Source: CADEEV01 sp032127875
Lineage (GTDB): Bacteria > Acidobacteriota > Vicinamibacteria > Fen-336
Direction: 5' to 3'
Assembly (NCBI GenBank): GCA_032127875.1
Contig: JAQBHI010000051.1
Coordinates: 1 to 64,000, forward strand
Length of the DNA stretch: 64,000 bases
Below the pieces are notes generated by a model, which was not told where the DNA came from, did not search any database, and saw only the letters and a program-made list of their open reading frames with translations. The stretch's first letter is position 1. Each line of letters opens with the position of its first letter. The position numbers and the translations under genes were made by a program. Positions 7,125 to 16,131 of this stretch are shown in pieces.

Positions 7125-8987
7125 CTAATCGAGATCGGGCCGGATGATGCCTGAGTCGTCGCCGAGGAAGGGCCGGCTGCCGGGGGTGAGCGGCACCGCG
7201 GTGGCCCGGAAGCCGTCGCCTGCGGTTTTCATCTCGAAGCGATAGCCGCGACGGACGAAGCTCGTGGTCTGGAGCGGGACGTCGAGAAACAGCGTGCCCG
7301 CCTTGGCGAGCTCGGCAAGCTGGCCGTAGTGGTTCGTCTTCCTGTAGAACGCCTCCTGGGCGTCGAGCAGGTGGCGCAGCGTCGCGACCGCGGGCCGTTC
7401 GACCGGCATCAGGCTCCGTGGCGTGCGTTCGCGGGCCTGGAAGCGACCGCTCGCGCCGAAATTGGCGCCGCTGCCGGAACTGTTCCCGCTGCGAAAGCCC
7501 TCGGCGAGCCGGCGCCCCGCCTCGCGACCATCGGCTTCGGGTTCGGCGGGGGCTTCGTCCAAAAAGGAGCCGCCGCCTTGGTCGGCGGCCGGCGGGGGAG
7601 CCACGCTCGCGCGGCGGGTCGGGGGCGTGGTCGCGGGCGGCTCGGTCGCCCGAGGTGGTGGGGCGGGAGTGCTCGCCGCGACGGGCGTCGGTGTGGTCGC
7701 CACCGGCGCTGTCTCCGGCGGAGCAGCCGCCGTCACCGGAGGCGCCGACTGGATCGAGATTGGCGGCGTCAGCGTGGACGGTGGCTCGATTGCCGTATCG
7801 GCGACGGTCTTGTCGGGAGCCTCGCGCAGGAACACGTACCAGCCCGCGACCACCGCCAGGCAACCGAACACCAGGAAAACGGCCGCCAAAATGAGCAGCG
7901 GTCCGGCGCTGCCCTTGCGAGCCACGGCGCGGGCCGCCGGGGCAGCCTGGGCTGGAGACACGGGCGGCGGTCTCGTCAGGGGGGGGCGAGCCGGCGGCGG
8001 AGCCGAAACCTTCGTCGCCTCCGCCGCGCCCGCCAGCGTCGGCGGCGTCGCGAGCGTGGGTGAACCTGCCGGCGAGGGACCGCCTGGTGACGTGGCGACC
8101 TCGTTCTGCCGGAGGGTCGGTGTCCAACCCGCGCGAGTCAGCGTCAGCAGATCGTCGGCGAACTCGCGGCCCGTCTGGTAGCGGGTTTCGGGCGCCTTCG
8201 AGAGCGCGCGCGAGAGAATCCGGCTCACGTCCTCGGGTAGCCCGGCGTCCACCTCGTGGATCGGGGTCGGCTCCTCGGTGATGATCTTGAAGATCAGGCC
8301 GGTGATCGACTCGCCGCGGAACGCCTTGCTGCCCGCCAGCATCTCGTAGAAGACCGCGCCGACGGCGAACAGGTCGCTGCGTCCGTCGAGCAGGCTGCCG
8401 CGGGCTTGTTCCGGGCTCATGTAGGATGGCGTTCCCAGCAGGCTCCCGGTGGCTGTCAGGTGGTCGACGGAGTTGATGACCTTGGCGATGCCGAAGTCAG
8501 TGACTTTCACCCGGTCGCCCGCCTCGATCATGATGTTGGCCGGCTTGATGTCGCGGTGCACGACGCTGTTCTTGTGGGCGAAGTCGAGCGCGTCGGCAAC
8601 CTGGGCGGCGATGCTGGCGGCGCGCTCCAGGGGCAGCCGCCCGGAGCTCGCGATCACCCGCTCCAGGCCGACGCCGTCGATGAACTCCATCGCGAGGTAG
8701 GAAACCCCGTCGGCCTCGCCGATATCGTAGATCGTGACGATGTTCGGGTGCTTGAGCTGTGCCGAGACCTGAGCCTCGCGCTCGAAGCGGTCGACCAGCT
8801 CGTCGAGGCTGGCGCCCTGGGCTGCCAGGCCCTCGAGCCGGATCGTCTTGATCGCCACCATGCGGCCGAGGATCTTGTCCTTGGCCTTGTAGACCGTTCC
8901 GAATGCCCCCGCGCCCAGGCGCTGGACAACCTGGTAGCGTCCCGCGATCTCGGTCGGATCCGGCGTCGTGGCTCGAGGCTGACTCAT
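7125..8987 (-). CDS. Membrane Ser/Thr kinase with pilin-like extracellular domain
   Basis: 620-residue Hanks-type kinase. Residues ~17-285 form the kinase domain: glycine loop GAGAFGTVYKA, ATP-anchoring Lys47 in VAIK, catalytic HRDIKPANIM (Asp146), DFGIAK (164-166) and activation-segment SPEQARG. A Pro/Ala-rich linker leads to one membrane helix (~361-387), then a Pro/Thr-rich stalk (~390-470). The last ~85 residues (LRHLLDAQEAFYRKTNHYGQ, GYRFEMKTAGDGFRATAVP, DDSGIIRPD) closely resemble the periplasmic head of type IV pilin/pseudopilin proteins. It probably phosphorylates cytoplasmic targets in response to an envelope signal. It lies 4 nt downstream of hinT, in the murA-mutY-DUF1499-hinT run. 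The pilin-like call is by pattern and needs structural confirmation. Confidence 0.92.
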   Translation of the reverse strand: MSQPRATTPDPTEIAGRYQVVQRLGAGAFGTVYKAKDKILGRMVAIKTIRLEGLAAQGASLDELVDRFEREAQVSAQLKHPNIVTIYDIGEADGVSYLAMEFIDGVGLERVIASSGRLPLERAASIAAQVADALDFAHKNSVVHRDIKPANIMIEAGDRVKVTDFGIAKVINSVDHLTATGSLLGTPSYMSPEQARGSLLDGRSDLFAVGAVFYEMLAGSKAFRGESITGLIFKIITEEPTPIHEVDAGLPEDVSRILSRALSKAPETRYQTGREFADDLLTLTRAGWTPTLRQNEVATSPGGPSPAGSPTLATPPTLAGAAEATKVSAPPPARPPLTRPPPVSPAQAAPAARAVARKGSAGPLLILAAVFLVFGCLAVVAGWYVFLREAPDKTVADTAIEPPSTLTPPISIQSAPPVTAAAPPETAPVATTPTPVAASTPAPPPRATEPPATTPPTRRASVAPPPAADQGGGSFLDEAPAEPEADGREAGRRLAEGFRSGNSSGSGANFGASGRFQARERTPRSLMPVERPAVATLRHLLDAQEAFYRKTNHYGQLAELAKAGTLFLDVPLQTTSFVRRGYRFEMKTAGDGFRATAVPLTPGSRPFLGDDSGIIRPDLD

Positions 8988-8991
8988 CTGG

Positions 8992-9333
8992 TTACCCCGG
9001 AGGCCAGCCGAGATGCCGGCCGCCCAGGAGGTGAAGGTGGATGTGATGGACGCTCTCGCCCGCGTCGTCGCCGCAGTTCAGGGTCAGGCGAAAACCGCGC
9101 TGCGCGAGCCCGGCTTCGGCCGCCAGCTGTTTCGCGCGTCGCAGCATTGCGCCCACCAGCGCGTCGTCACCCGGCTCCAGGTCCACGAGGCTCGTGATGT
9201 GGCGCTTGGGGATGACGAGCAGGTGGGTCGGCGCCTGCGGAGCGATGTCGTGGAAGGCGAATAGCTCCGCGTCCTCGAAGGCCTTCTTCGAAGGAATGCG
9301 CCCCGCCACGATATCGCAGAACAGACAGGACAT
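8992..9333 (-). CDS. hinT: HIT-family nucleotide hydrolase (HinT-like)
   Basis: 113 residues, the usual HinT length. It carries the histidine triad HHIHLHLLGGR near the C-terminus, with the catalytic middle His, plus the HinT-typical CLFCDIVAGRIPS start and LLVIPKRHITS. Enzymes of this family hydrolyse purine nucleoside phosphoramidates and acyl-adenylates such as lysyl-AMP; here that is inferred from the family. It sits between the DUF1499 gene (33 nt upstream) and the Ser/Thr kinase (4 nt downstream), suggesting co-transcription. Confidence 0.93.
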   Translation of the reverse strand: MSCLFCDIVAGRIPSKKAFEDAELFAFHDIAPQAPTHLLVIPKRHITSLVDLEPGDDALVGAMLRRAKQLAAEAGLAQRGFRLTLNCGDDAGESVHHIHLHLLGGRHLGWPPG

Positions 9334-9366
9334 GCCGAGGCGATGAGTCTACACCGATGGCGTGGG

Positions 9367-9792
9367 TTAGAACACTTCCCGGTCCAGCGCCGAGAGCAAC
9401 TCCCGTATATTGCGCGCGTTCTGGCCGAAGTCTCCGATGCTTTGCCGCGATTTCGATCGAACGCCCACCAGCGTACGGCCCTTTTCGCGCCGGAGCCTCA
9501 CCGTCACGTCTTCCTTGAGGAGCCCGAAGGGCATCGTGTGTACGGCCTGCACGGCGATGCCGGCGGGTCCCCTGGCCTCGCCAGTGACCTCCCAGCGAGG
9601 CAGCTCGCTGATCACCTTCCTGACGCTCTTCGCCACGGAATCCGGGCTGGCCCCGTAGTCGCGAGGCACAAGCTCCGGGTACTCCGGGGTCTTGCCGGTC
9701 TCGACTTCGCCCAGTTGCGGCCAGGCGCTGAATGCGAAGAACCCGCCGACGACGACTCCCAGGACCAGCAACTGCTTGAGGAGCGTCTTCAT
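9367..9792 (-). CDS. DUF1499 family protein, exported or anchored
   Basis: 141 residues with an N-terminal hydrophobic segment (residues ~5-25, LLKQLLVLGVVVGGFFAF) acting as signal or anchor. The body matches DUF1499: RWEVTGEARGPAGIAVQAVH, EDVTVRLRRE, and the family-typical VGVRSKSRQSIGDFGQNARN. The function of DUF1499 is unknown. Its ATG overlaps the mutY stop by 4 nt (ATGA), so translation is probably coupled. Confidence 0.82.
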   Translation of the reverse strand: MKTLLKQLLVLGVVVGGFFAFSAWPQLGEVETGKTPEYPELVPRDYGASPDSVAKSVRKVISELPRWEVTGEARGPAGIAVQAVHTMPFGLLKEDVTVRLRREKGRTLVGVRSKSRQSIGDFGQNARNIRELLSALDREVF

Positions 9793-10889
9793 GAGGGGCT
9801 CGCCTCGAAGGCAAGGGGAAGCTGCTGTCCGCGCGCAGCCTGGAGCAGCTTGCGGGTCAGCGACGAGGTGGGCGTCGAGGCCAGCTCATCGGGCGCCGCC
9901 CAGCGCAGCCGCTCGGCGTCTTCGAGGGGCGCGCATGCCAGCCGCGCCCTGTAGGCTTCGACGCGGATCCGGCGAAACGTGATGGCGTGGCGCGTCCGCG
10001 CCACCAGGGCGCCCGGCACGATGTCGAGGCCGTGGCGTTCTCTCACTTCACGCACCAGATCAGGATAACCCCGCGACGCGAGGCTCGTCTGTGGGATTTC
10101 CCACATCCTGTCGAGCAGCCGGCCCTGCTCGCGGCGAACCAGCAGGATCCGCCCGCGCCGCTCGATGAGGGCGGCGGCCACGGTGACATCCACGCTCGCG
10201 CGCCGGGGCCGACCCTCCGGCAGTTCCTCGGTGATGCCCTGGGCTCGAGCCCCGCACGAAACCCTGAGCGGGCAGGCCGGGCAAGCAGGCTGCTGCGGCG
10301 TGCACAAGGTCGCGCCCAGCTCCATGAGCGCCTGATTCCAGTCGCCCGGCTGCTCGCGATCGAGCAGCTCTTCGGCGCGGTTGTAGAAGGGCCCGTCCGT
10401 CTTCCATTCGGGCCCGCGCAGCACCAGAAGCCGCGCCAGCACCCGACGCACGTTGCCGTCGACGACGGGCAGCGCCACTGCGTACGCGATCGAGAGGATG
10501 GCGCTCGCGGTGTAAAGCCCGACGCCCGGGACGGCGAGGGCGGCCTCGAGCGTCTTCGGAAAGCGCCCCCCGTGTCGTGCGACGACGTGTGCGGCTCCGC
10601 GCCGGAGATTGCGAGCCCGATGGTAGTAGCCGAGTCCCGACCAGGCGCCGAGGACAGCCTCCTCCGGAGCCGCCGCCAGTCGCTCGACACTGGGGAAGCT
10701 CGCCACGAAGCGCGCGTAGTAGGGCAGCATCGTCTTCACGGTCGTTTGCTGCAGCATCACCTCGGAGACCCAGATCCGGTATGGGTCCTTGGTCTTGCGC
10801 CAGGGCAGCTCGCGCCGGTTGCGCCGGTACCAATCGAGCAGCCCGCGACGCTGCCTGGCGAACGCCTTCGCCGAAGCGCTGCCAGTCAT
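9789..10889 (-). CDS. mutY: A/G-specific adenine DNA glycosylase
   Basis: 366-residue base-excision repair enzyme that removes adenine mispaired with 8-oxoguanine. Visible: WVSEVMLQQT with the catalytic Glu, the helix-hairpin-helix VPGVGLYTASAI, the catalytic Asp in PVVDGNVRRV, and the 4Fe-4S cluster Cys spacing C-x6-C-x2-C-x5-C (CTPQQPACPACPLRVSC). The C-terminal ~120 residues (LLVRREQGRLLDRMWEIP) form the NUDIX-like 8-oxoG recognition domain. The ATG overlaps the murA TGA by 4 nt and the gene overlaps DUF1499 downstream in the same way. Confidence 0.97.
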   Translation of the reverse strand: MTGSASAKAFARQRRGLLDWYRRNRRELPWRKTKDPYRIWVSEVMLQQTTVKTMLPYYARFVASFPSVERLAAAPEEAVLGAWSGLGYYHRARNLRRGAAHVVARHGGRFPKTLEAALAVPGVGLYTASAILSIAYAVALPVVDGNVRRVLARLLVLRGPEWKTDGPFYNRAEELLDREQPGDWNQALMELGATLCTPQQPACPACPLRVSCGARAQGITEELPEGRPRRASVDVTVAAALIERRGRILLVRREQGRLLDRMWEIPQTSLASRGYPDLVREVRERHGLDIVPGALVARTRHAITFRRIRVEAYRARLACAPLEDAERLRWAAPDELASTPTSSLTRKLLQAARGQQLPLAFEASPS

Positions 10890-12139
10890 CTGAGTCTCTC
10901 GATGTCGGCGCCGAGACCCCGCAGTTTCTCGTCGATGCGGTAGTAGCCGCGGTCGAGGTGGTAGACACGGTCGATGACGGTCTCGCCACTCGCCGCGAGA
11001 GCGGCCAGCACCAGCGACGCCGAGGCCCGCAGGTCGGTGGCCATGATCTGCGCTCCCGAAAGTGCCGTCGGGCCCGTGACGATTGCGACGTGACCGTTCT
11101 CGGCGATGTTCGCGCCCATTCGTCGCAGCTCGGCCACGTGCATGAAGCGGTTCTCGAAGATCGACTCGGTGATGGTGCTGACGCCCGTGGCCTGCGTCAT
11201 GAGCGTCATGTACTGCGCCTGCATGTCGGTCGGGAAGCCCGGGTGGGGCAGCGTCGTGACGCTCGCAGGCCGGATCACCCGGGGCGCACGCACCCGCAGA
11301 TTGTCGGGCCCTTCCTCGAGGCGCACGCCGATCTCGCGGAACTTGTCGAGCACAGCCTTCAGGTGCTGGGGGTGGCAGGCCTGGATCTCGATCTCGCCGC
11401 CGGCGATGGCGCACGCCGCGACGAAGGTTCCCGTCTCGATGCGATCGGGGATGACCGGGTGGCGCACTCCGGCGAGGCGCTCGACGCCCTCGATGCGGAC
11501 CTCCGGCGTGCCCGCGCCGCTGATCCGTGCGCCCATCCCTAGGAGCATCTGGGCGAGGTCTTGGATCTCGGGTTCGCGGGCGGCATTTTGCAGTACGCTC
11601 ACGCCCTCGGCGAGACAGGCGGCCATCATCAGGTTCTCGGTGCCCGTGACCGTGACGGTGTCGAAGTGGATCTCCGCGCCGCGCAGTCTTTCGGCGCGCG
11701 CCTCGACGTAGCCGTGCGCGACCGAGATCGTCGCGCCCATCTTCTGGAGGGCGCTGAGGTGCAGGTTGATGGGCCGGGCGCCGATCGCACAGCCGCCCGG
11801 CAGGGAGACGCGCGCGCGTCCCATCCGGGCCAGCAGCGGACCCAGGACCAGGACCGAAGCCCGCATCGTCTTCACCAGTTCGTAGGGTGCCTCCACGGAC
11901 TCGAGTGCGCCGGCCCGGACGTCGACCGAGCCCCCGACGCGGAAGTCCACGTCCGCTCCCAGCGCGGCCAGAACGCGGCCCATGGTGCGGACATCGCGCA
12001 CCTCGGGCACGTTCGTGAGCGTGACCACCTGATCGGTCAGCAAGGCGGCGCACAGCTCGGGGAGCGCCGCGTTCTTGGCGCCGGAGATGCGCACGCTGCC
12101 TTCGAGTGGCTTCCCGCCGACGACGCGGATCTTGTCCAT
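10886..12139 (-). CDS. murA: UDP-N-acetylglucosamine 1-carboxyvinyltransferase
   Basis: 417 residues. Catalyses the first committed step of peptidoglycan synthesis, transfer of enolpyruvate from PEP to UDP-GlcNAc. Lys22-Asn23 (SGAKNA) and the active-site Cys loop GGCAIGARP (Cys ~116) are present, so the enzyme has the fosfomycin-target cysteine of most bacteria. The pattern SLPGGCAIGARPINLHLSAL is canonical. It heads the leftward run murA-mutY-DUF1499-hinT-kinase. In many related gene orders murA follows prmC; here the polyamine transporter genes lie between them. It is divergent from potD, 57 bp apart. Confidence 0.97.
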   Translation of the reverse strand: MDKIRVVGGKPLEGSVRISGAKNAALPELCAALLTDQVVTLTNVPEVRDVRTMGRVLAALGADVDFRVGGSVDVRAGALESVEAPYELVKTMRASVLVLGPLLARMGRARVSLPGGCAIGARPINLHLSALQKMGATISVAHGYVEARAERLRGAEIHFDTVTVTGTENLMMAACLAEGVSVLQNAAREPEIQDLAQMLLGMGARISGAGTPEVRIEGVERLAGVRHPVIPDRIETGTFVAACAIAGGEIEIQACHPQHLKAVLDKFREIGVRLEEGPDNLRVRAPRVIRPASVTTLPHPGFPTDMQAQYMTLMTQATGVSTITESIFENRFMHVAELRRMGANIAENGHVAIVTGPTALSGAQIMATDLRASASLVLAALAASGETVIDRVYHLDRGYYRIDEKLRGLGADIERLR

Positions 12140-12196
12140 CGGCCGTCAAGTCTATATCCTTCAGCCCGAAACCGACCGAAGGGCGAGGGGGGCTAC

Positions 12197-13384
12197 ATGC
12201 GCATCAGGTTGCTCGCGGGTCTTGGCGTGCTGATGGCAGGCGCGGCATGCGCCAAGGCGCCTGACAAGGCAGCGCCGCCAGGCTCAGGCGAGCACGGGCC
12301 CCTGTTGCAGGTGGGGGCTCCCGAGGGCGCCGTCTCGATCGTGGCCTGGGCGGGCTACGTCGAGCGTGGCGAAACGGACAAGGCCTACGATTGGGTGACC
12401 GGCTTCGAGAAGGACACGGGCTGCAAAGTCAGCGTCAAGACCGCGGCCACCTCCGACGAGATGGTCGCGCTCATGAACGAAGGCGGGTTTGATCTCGTCA
12501 CCGCCTCGGGTGACTCGAGCCTGAGGCTGGTGGCGGGCGGCCGCGTCCAGGAAATCAACACCGCGCTCGTGCCGAGCTGGGGCACGCTGGACCCGCGCCT
12601 GCAGAATGCGCCTTGGCACACGCTGAACGGCAAGCACTTCGGAGTGCCGTACCAGTGGGGTTCCAACCTGCTCGCCTACAACACCAGGGTCTTCGGCGCG
12701 AAGCCGCCCGATTCCTGGAGTGTCGTGTTCGAGGAGATGAAGCTGCCCGACGGTAAGTCGAACAAGGGCCGGGTGCAGGCCTTCGACGGGCCGATCTACG
12801 TCGCCGACGCGGCGCTGTATCTGATGACCCACAAGCCAGAGCTCGGCATCAAGGATCCCTACGCGCTCGACCGGGCTCAGTTTGCCGCGGCGCTCGAACT
12901 GCTCCGGCAGCAGCGCAAGATCATCGGGCGTTACTGGCACGATGCCGCCGCGCAGGTCGACGACTTCGTGAACGAAGGCGTCGCCGCCTCCAGCTCTTGG
13001 CCGTTCCAGGTCAACCTCCTGCTGAGCAGCCACAAGCCGATCGGGAGCGTGATTCCCAAAGAGGGTGCGACGGGTTGGGCCGACACGACGATGCTGCATG
13101 CCCTGGCACCGCATCCGAACTGCGCGTACAAGTGGCTCGAGCACTCGCTCTCGCCAAAGACCCAGGGCGACCTGGCCGCCTGGTTCGGCTCGGTGCCGGC
13201 GGTGCCCGCCGCTTGCGCCGGCAATCCGCTGCTTGGCGAGAAGGGCTGCGAAACGAACGGAGCCGGCAACTTCGACAGGATCCATTTCTGGCGCACGCCG
13301 GTGGCGAGCTGCGGCGAGGGGCGGCAATGCGTGCCGTACCACGAGTGGGTCACGAGCTACATCGCCGTGATCGGTGGACACTAG
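12197..13384 (+). CDS. potD: Polyamine ABC transporter substrate-binding lipoprotein
   Basis: 395 residues. N-terminal signal with lipobox-like LMAGAAC, so a membrane-anchored periplasmic binding protein. The body shows VSIVAWAGYVERGE, DLVTASGDSSLRLVAGGRV and YQWGSNLLAYNTRVF, the PotD/PotF pattern that binds spermidine or putrescine. The C-terminal ~60 residues hold four Cys (AACAGN, KGCETN, ASCGEG, RQCVPY), a feature of a PotD-like subfamily. The ATG at 12197 follows GAGGGGGG. It overlaps potA, whose GTG start lies inside the potD 3' end. Exact polyamine specificity cannot be read from sequence. Confidence 0.92.
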   Translation: MRIRLLAGLGVLMAGAACAKAPDKAAPPGSGEHGPLLQVGAPEGAVSIVAWAGYVERGETDKAYDWVTGFEKDTGCKVSVKTAATSDEMVALMNEGGFDLVTASGDSSLRLVAGGRVQEINTALVPSWGTLDPRLQNAPWHTLNGKHFGVPYQWGSNLLAYNTRVFGAKPPDSWSVVFEEMKLPDGKSNKGRVQAFDGPIYVADAALYLMTHKPELGIKDPYALDRAQFAAALELLRQQRKIIGRYWHDAAAQVDDFVNEGVAASSSWPFQVNLLLSSHKPIGSVIPKEGATGWADTTMLHALAPHPNCAYKWLEHSLSPKTQGDLAAWFGSVPAVPAACAGNPLLGEKGCETNGAGNFDRIHFWRTPVASCGEGRQCVPYHEWVTSYIAVIGGH

Positions 13385-14402
13385 TCCCGCGCTCCGCTTC
13401 CGCGGCGTCTCGCGCCGCTTCGGCGAGTTGTGCGCAGTGGACGCCGTCGACCTGGAGATCGGCGACGGCGAGTTCTTCTCCATGCTCGGGCCATCGGGGT
13501 CGGGCAAGACCACCTGCCTGCGCTTGATCGCGGGCTTCGACCGGCCCACGTCCGGATCGATCGAGTTGTTCGGGTCGCGCACCGAAGACGTGCCACCCTA
13601 CGAACGCGACGTGAACACGGTCTTCCAGGACTACGCGCTGTTCCCGCACATGAACGTCGCCCAGAACGTGGCCTACGGCCTGCGCGTCAAGCGCGTGCCG
13701 GCGGCCGAGCGAGAGCGTCGCGTCGCCGAGATGCTCGAGCTGGTGCGGCTTCCCGATGTCTCCACGCGCCGCCCGGCGCAGCTTTCGGGCGGCCAGCGCC
13801 AGCGTGTCGCGCTGGCTCGCGCCCTGGTCAACCGGCCCCGCGTCCTGCTCCTCGACGAGCCGCTCGGGGCTCTCGACCTGAAGCTGCGCCAGCAGATGCA
13901 GGTCGAGCTGAAGGCGATCCAGGAGCGGCTCCGGATCACCTTCGTGTACGTGACCCACGACCAGGAAGAGGCGCTCGCGATGAGCGACCGGCTCGCGGTC
14001 TTCAGTCGCGGACGCGTCGAGCAGCTGGGCACGCCGGCCGAGGTCTACGAGCGGCCGGCTACGGCCTTCGTGGCCGACTTCGTGGGCGTCTCGAACCTGG
14101 TCGAAGGCGATCTCGCACGGCGGCTTTCCGGGTCGGCGCAAACCTTCACGGTACGGCCGGAGAAGATTCGGGTACGGCCCACGGGCGAGGCCGTGGCGGC
14201 GGATGTGTGTTCGGTCGACGGCCGGATCCACGACGTCGTATACCTCGGCATGCACACGCGCTACCGCGTCGAGATCGAGCCCGAGGTCCTTTTCGTGGTT
14301 GTCGAGCAAAACCTCGCCGCCAACTCGGGCGAAGTGCAGGCCATGCGTGGGCGGGACGTGCGCCTGGTGTGGCCGCGGGCGATGAACCGGCCGGTGGCCT
14401 GA
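13374..14402 (+). CDS. potA: Polyamine ABC transporter ATPase
   Basis: 342 residues, starting with GTG inside the end of potD (11-nt overlap). Walker A GPSGSGKTT, Q-loop VFQDYALFPHM, signature LSGGQRQRVALARAL, Walker B VLLLDEPLGALDL and the switch His in VTHDQEEA are all intact. The C-terminal ~90 residues form a TOBE domain (FTVRPEKIRV, MRGRDVRLVW). It energises uptake through PotB/PotC on the cytoplasmic face of the inner membrane. Confidence 0.96.
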   Translation: MDTSPALRFRGVSRRFGELCAVDAVDLEIGDGEFFSMLGPSGSGKTTCLRLIAGFDRPTSGSIELFGSRTEDVPPYERDVNTVFQDYALFPHMNVAQNVAYGLRVKRVPAAERERRVAEMLELVRLPDVSTRRPAQLSGGQRQRVALARALVNRPRVLLLDEPLGALDLKLRQQMQVELKAIQERLRITFVYVTHDQEEALAMSDRLAVFSRGRVEQLGTPAEVYERPATAFVADFVGVSNLVEGDLARRLSGSAQTFTVRPEKIRVRPTGEAVAADVCSVDGRIHDVVYLGMHTRYRVEIEPEVLFVVVEQNLAANSGEVQAMRGRDVRLVWPRAMNRPVA

Positions 14403-14411
14403 GCCATCGGC

Positions 14412-15320
14412 ATGACGACGCGCCGGCTCTCCGCGCTCTTCTACCGTCACCCGCGCGCCGCTCTCGCGCTGCTCCTGGCCCCGCCACTGTTCTGGCTCGG
14501 CGTCGTCTATCTCGGCTCGTTGCTGAGCCTGGTCGTGCAGAGCTTCTACCACCTCGACGACTTCACCGGCCAGGTCGTGCGCCGCTTCACGCTGGCGACC
14601 TATGGCGATTTGCTGAGCCGCTCGAACCTCGACATCGCAGGTCGCACGCTGACCATGGCGGCGCTCGTAACCCTGGCCGACGCGCTGCTCGCCTTTCCCG
14701 TGGCCTACTACATGGCCCGCTACGCCTCGGGGCGCGTCAAGGCGATCCTGACGCTCGCGGTCCTGCTGCCGCTGTGGTCGAGCTACCTGGTGCGCGTCTA
14801 CTCCTGGAAGCTGATCCTCGCGAAGGAAGGCGTTCTGAGCTGGTGCCTCGCGCAACTCGGGCTCAGTTCCGCCCTCGAAAGACTGCTGGCGCTTCCCGTG
14901 GTCGGGGGCCCGTCGCTGTCGGTGTCCGCGCTGGGCGCGTTCGCGGCCTTCGTCTACGTGTGGCTGCCGTACATGATCCTGCCGATCCAGGCTGCCCTGG
15001 AGCGCGTGCCTCGATCGCTCGTCGAGGCGTCGAGCGATCTGGGCGCCTCGCCTGCCACGAGCTTCGCGAACATCACGCTGCCGCTCGCGCTGCCAGGCGT
15101 CGTGGCGGGCTCGATCTTCACGTTTTCGCTCACGCTGGGCGACTTCGTGGTGCCGGGGGCGCTCGGCAACTCGAGCCTGTTCATCGGCCAGGCGGTGCTG
15201 GCCCACCAGGGAACGGCGGGCAACATCCCGCTGGCCGCGGCCTTCACCGTGATCCCGATGGCCATCATGGCGGTCTATATCAGCTTCGCAAAGCGGCTCG
15301 GGGCCTTCGATGCGCTCTGA
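14412..15320 (+). CDS. potB: Polyamine ABC transporter permease 1
   Basis: 302 residues, about six membrane helices. The first helix (~residues 15-40) precedes a periplasmic loop with SFYHLDDF. The EAA motif that couples to the ATPase is seen as LVEASSDLGASPATSF followed by ITLPLALPGVVAGS. The start ATG lies 9 nt after the potA stop. It shares an 11-nt overlap with potC. Confidence 0.94.
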   Translation: MTTRRLSALFYRHPRAALALLLAPPLFWLGVVYLGSLLSLVVQSFYHLDDFTGQVVRRFTLATYGDLLSRSNLDIAGRTLTMAALVTLADALLAFPVAYYMARYASGRVKAILTLAVLLPLWSSYLVRVYSWKLILAKEGVLSWCLAQLGLSSALERLLALPVVGGPSLSVSALGAFAAFVYVWLPYMILPIQAALERVPRSLVEASSDLGASPATSFANITLPLALPGVVAGSIFTFSLTLGDFVVPGALGNSSLFIGQAVLAHQGTAGNIPLAAAFTVIPMAIMAVYISFAKRLGAFDAL

Positions 15321-16131
15321 GCACGGGGGCGAAACGGCCCCAGTGGCCTTGAAGGCCGCCGTGCTCGGCGTCTTGCTGTTCCTGCACGCGCCCTTCGCCA
15401 TCATCCTGCTCTACTGCTTCACCACCGAGGACGCCTCCTACCAGTTTCCGCCCCCGGGGCTGACGCTTCGCTGGTTCGCGGTAGCCTGGGAGCGCAGCGA
15501 CATCTGGCGCGCGCTCGGTCTGTCGCTGCGGATCAGCTGCGTCTCGACGGCGATTGCCCTGGTTCTGGGAACCATGGCGGCGGCGGCGGTGCATCGCGGC
15601 CGTTTCTTCGGACGGGAGGCGATCTCGTTCGTGTTGCTGCTGCCGATCGCGTTACCGGGCATAGTGACCGGGATCGCGTTGCGTTCAGCCATGAACCTCG
15701 CGGAGGTGCCCTTCAGCTTCTGGACGATCGTGGTCGGGCATGCGACCTTCTGCGTGGTCGTGGTCTACAACAACGTGCTCGCGCGCCTGAGGCGCCTGCC
15801 CGCTTCGCAGCTCGAGGCCTCGGCGGACCTGGGCGCCGGGGGTTTCGAGACGTTCCGGCGCATCGTGCTGCCGAACATCGCGACAGCGCTCCTGGCCGGA
15901 GGGATGCTGGCCTTCGCGCTCTCGTTCGACGAGGTGATCGTCACGACCTTCACGGCAGGCCAGCAGGAAACGCTTCCGATCTGGATCTACAACCAGCTCG
16001 CCAAGCCGCGCCAGCGGCCGGTCACGAACGTCGTCGCGGTGTTCGTCGTGCTGGCGACGTCGCTGCCGATTCTGCTCGCGCAGTTCCTGACCGAGCGTGG
16101 AGCGGCCGCGGACCCGAAGGCGCGTTCGTGA
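15310..16131 (+). CDS. potC: Polyamine ABC transporter permease 2
   Basis: 273 residues with about six membrane helices. The EAA loop reads QLEASADLGAGGFETFRRIV then LPNIATALLAGGMLAFA, and SFDEVIVTTFTAG is the family-typical end of the permease core. Its start lies inside the potB 3' end (11 nt), and its TGA overlaps the GTG of the spermidine-synthase-like gene by 4 nt, so the whole potD-A-B-C-synthase run is likely one translationally coupled operon. Confidence 0.94.
   Translation: MRSEHGGETAPVALKAAVLGVLLFLHAPFAIILLYCFTTEDASYQFPPPGLTLRWFAVAWERSDIWRALGLSLRISCVSTAIALVLGTMAAAAVHRGRFFGREAISFVLLLPIALPGIVTGIALRSAMNLAEVPFSFWTIVVGHATFCVVVVYNNVLARLRRLPASQLEASADLGAGGFETFRRIVLPNIATALLAGGMLAFALSFDEVIVTTFTAGQQETLPIWIYNQLAKPRQRPVTNVVAVFVVLATSLPILLAQFLTERGAAADPKARS

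Noticed and set aside
12140..12196. Bidirectional promoter between murA and potD
   Set aside because: TA-rich TATATC/GATATA sits in the 57-bp gap and could serve either gene, but neither -35 element is convincing, so it is not annotated as a promoter.
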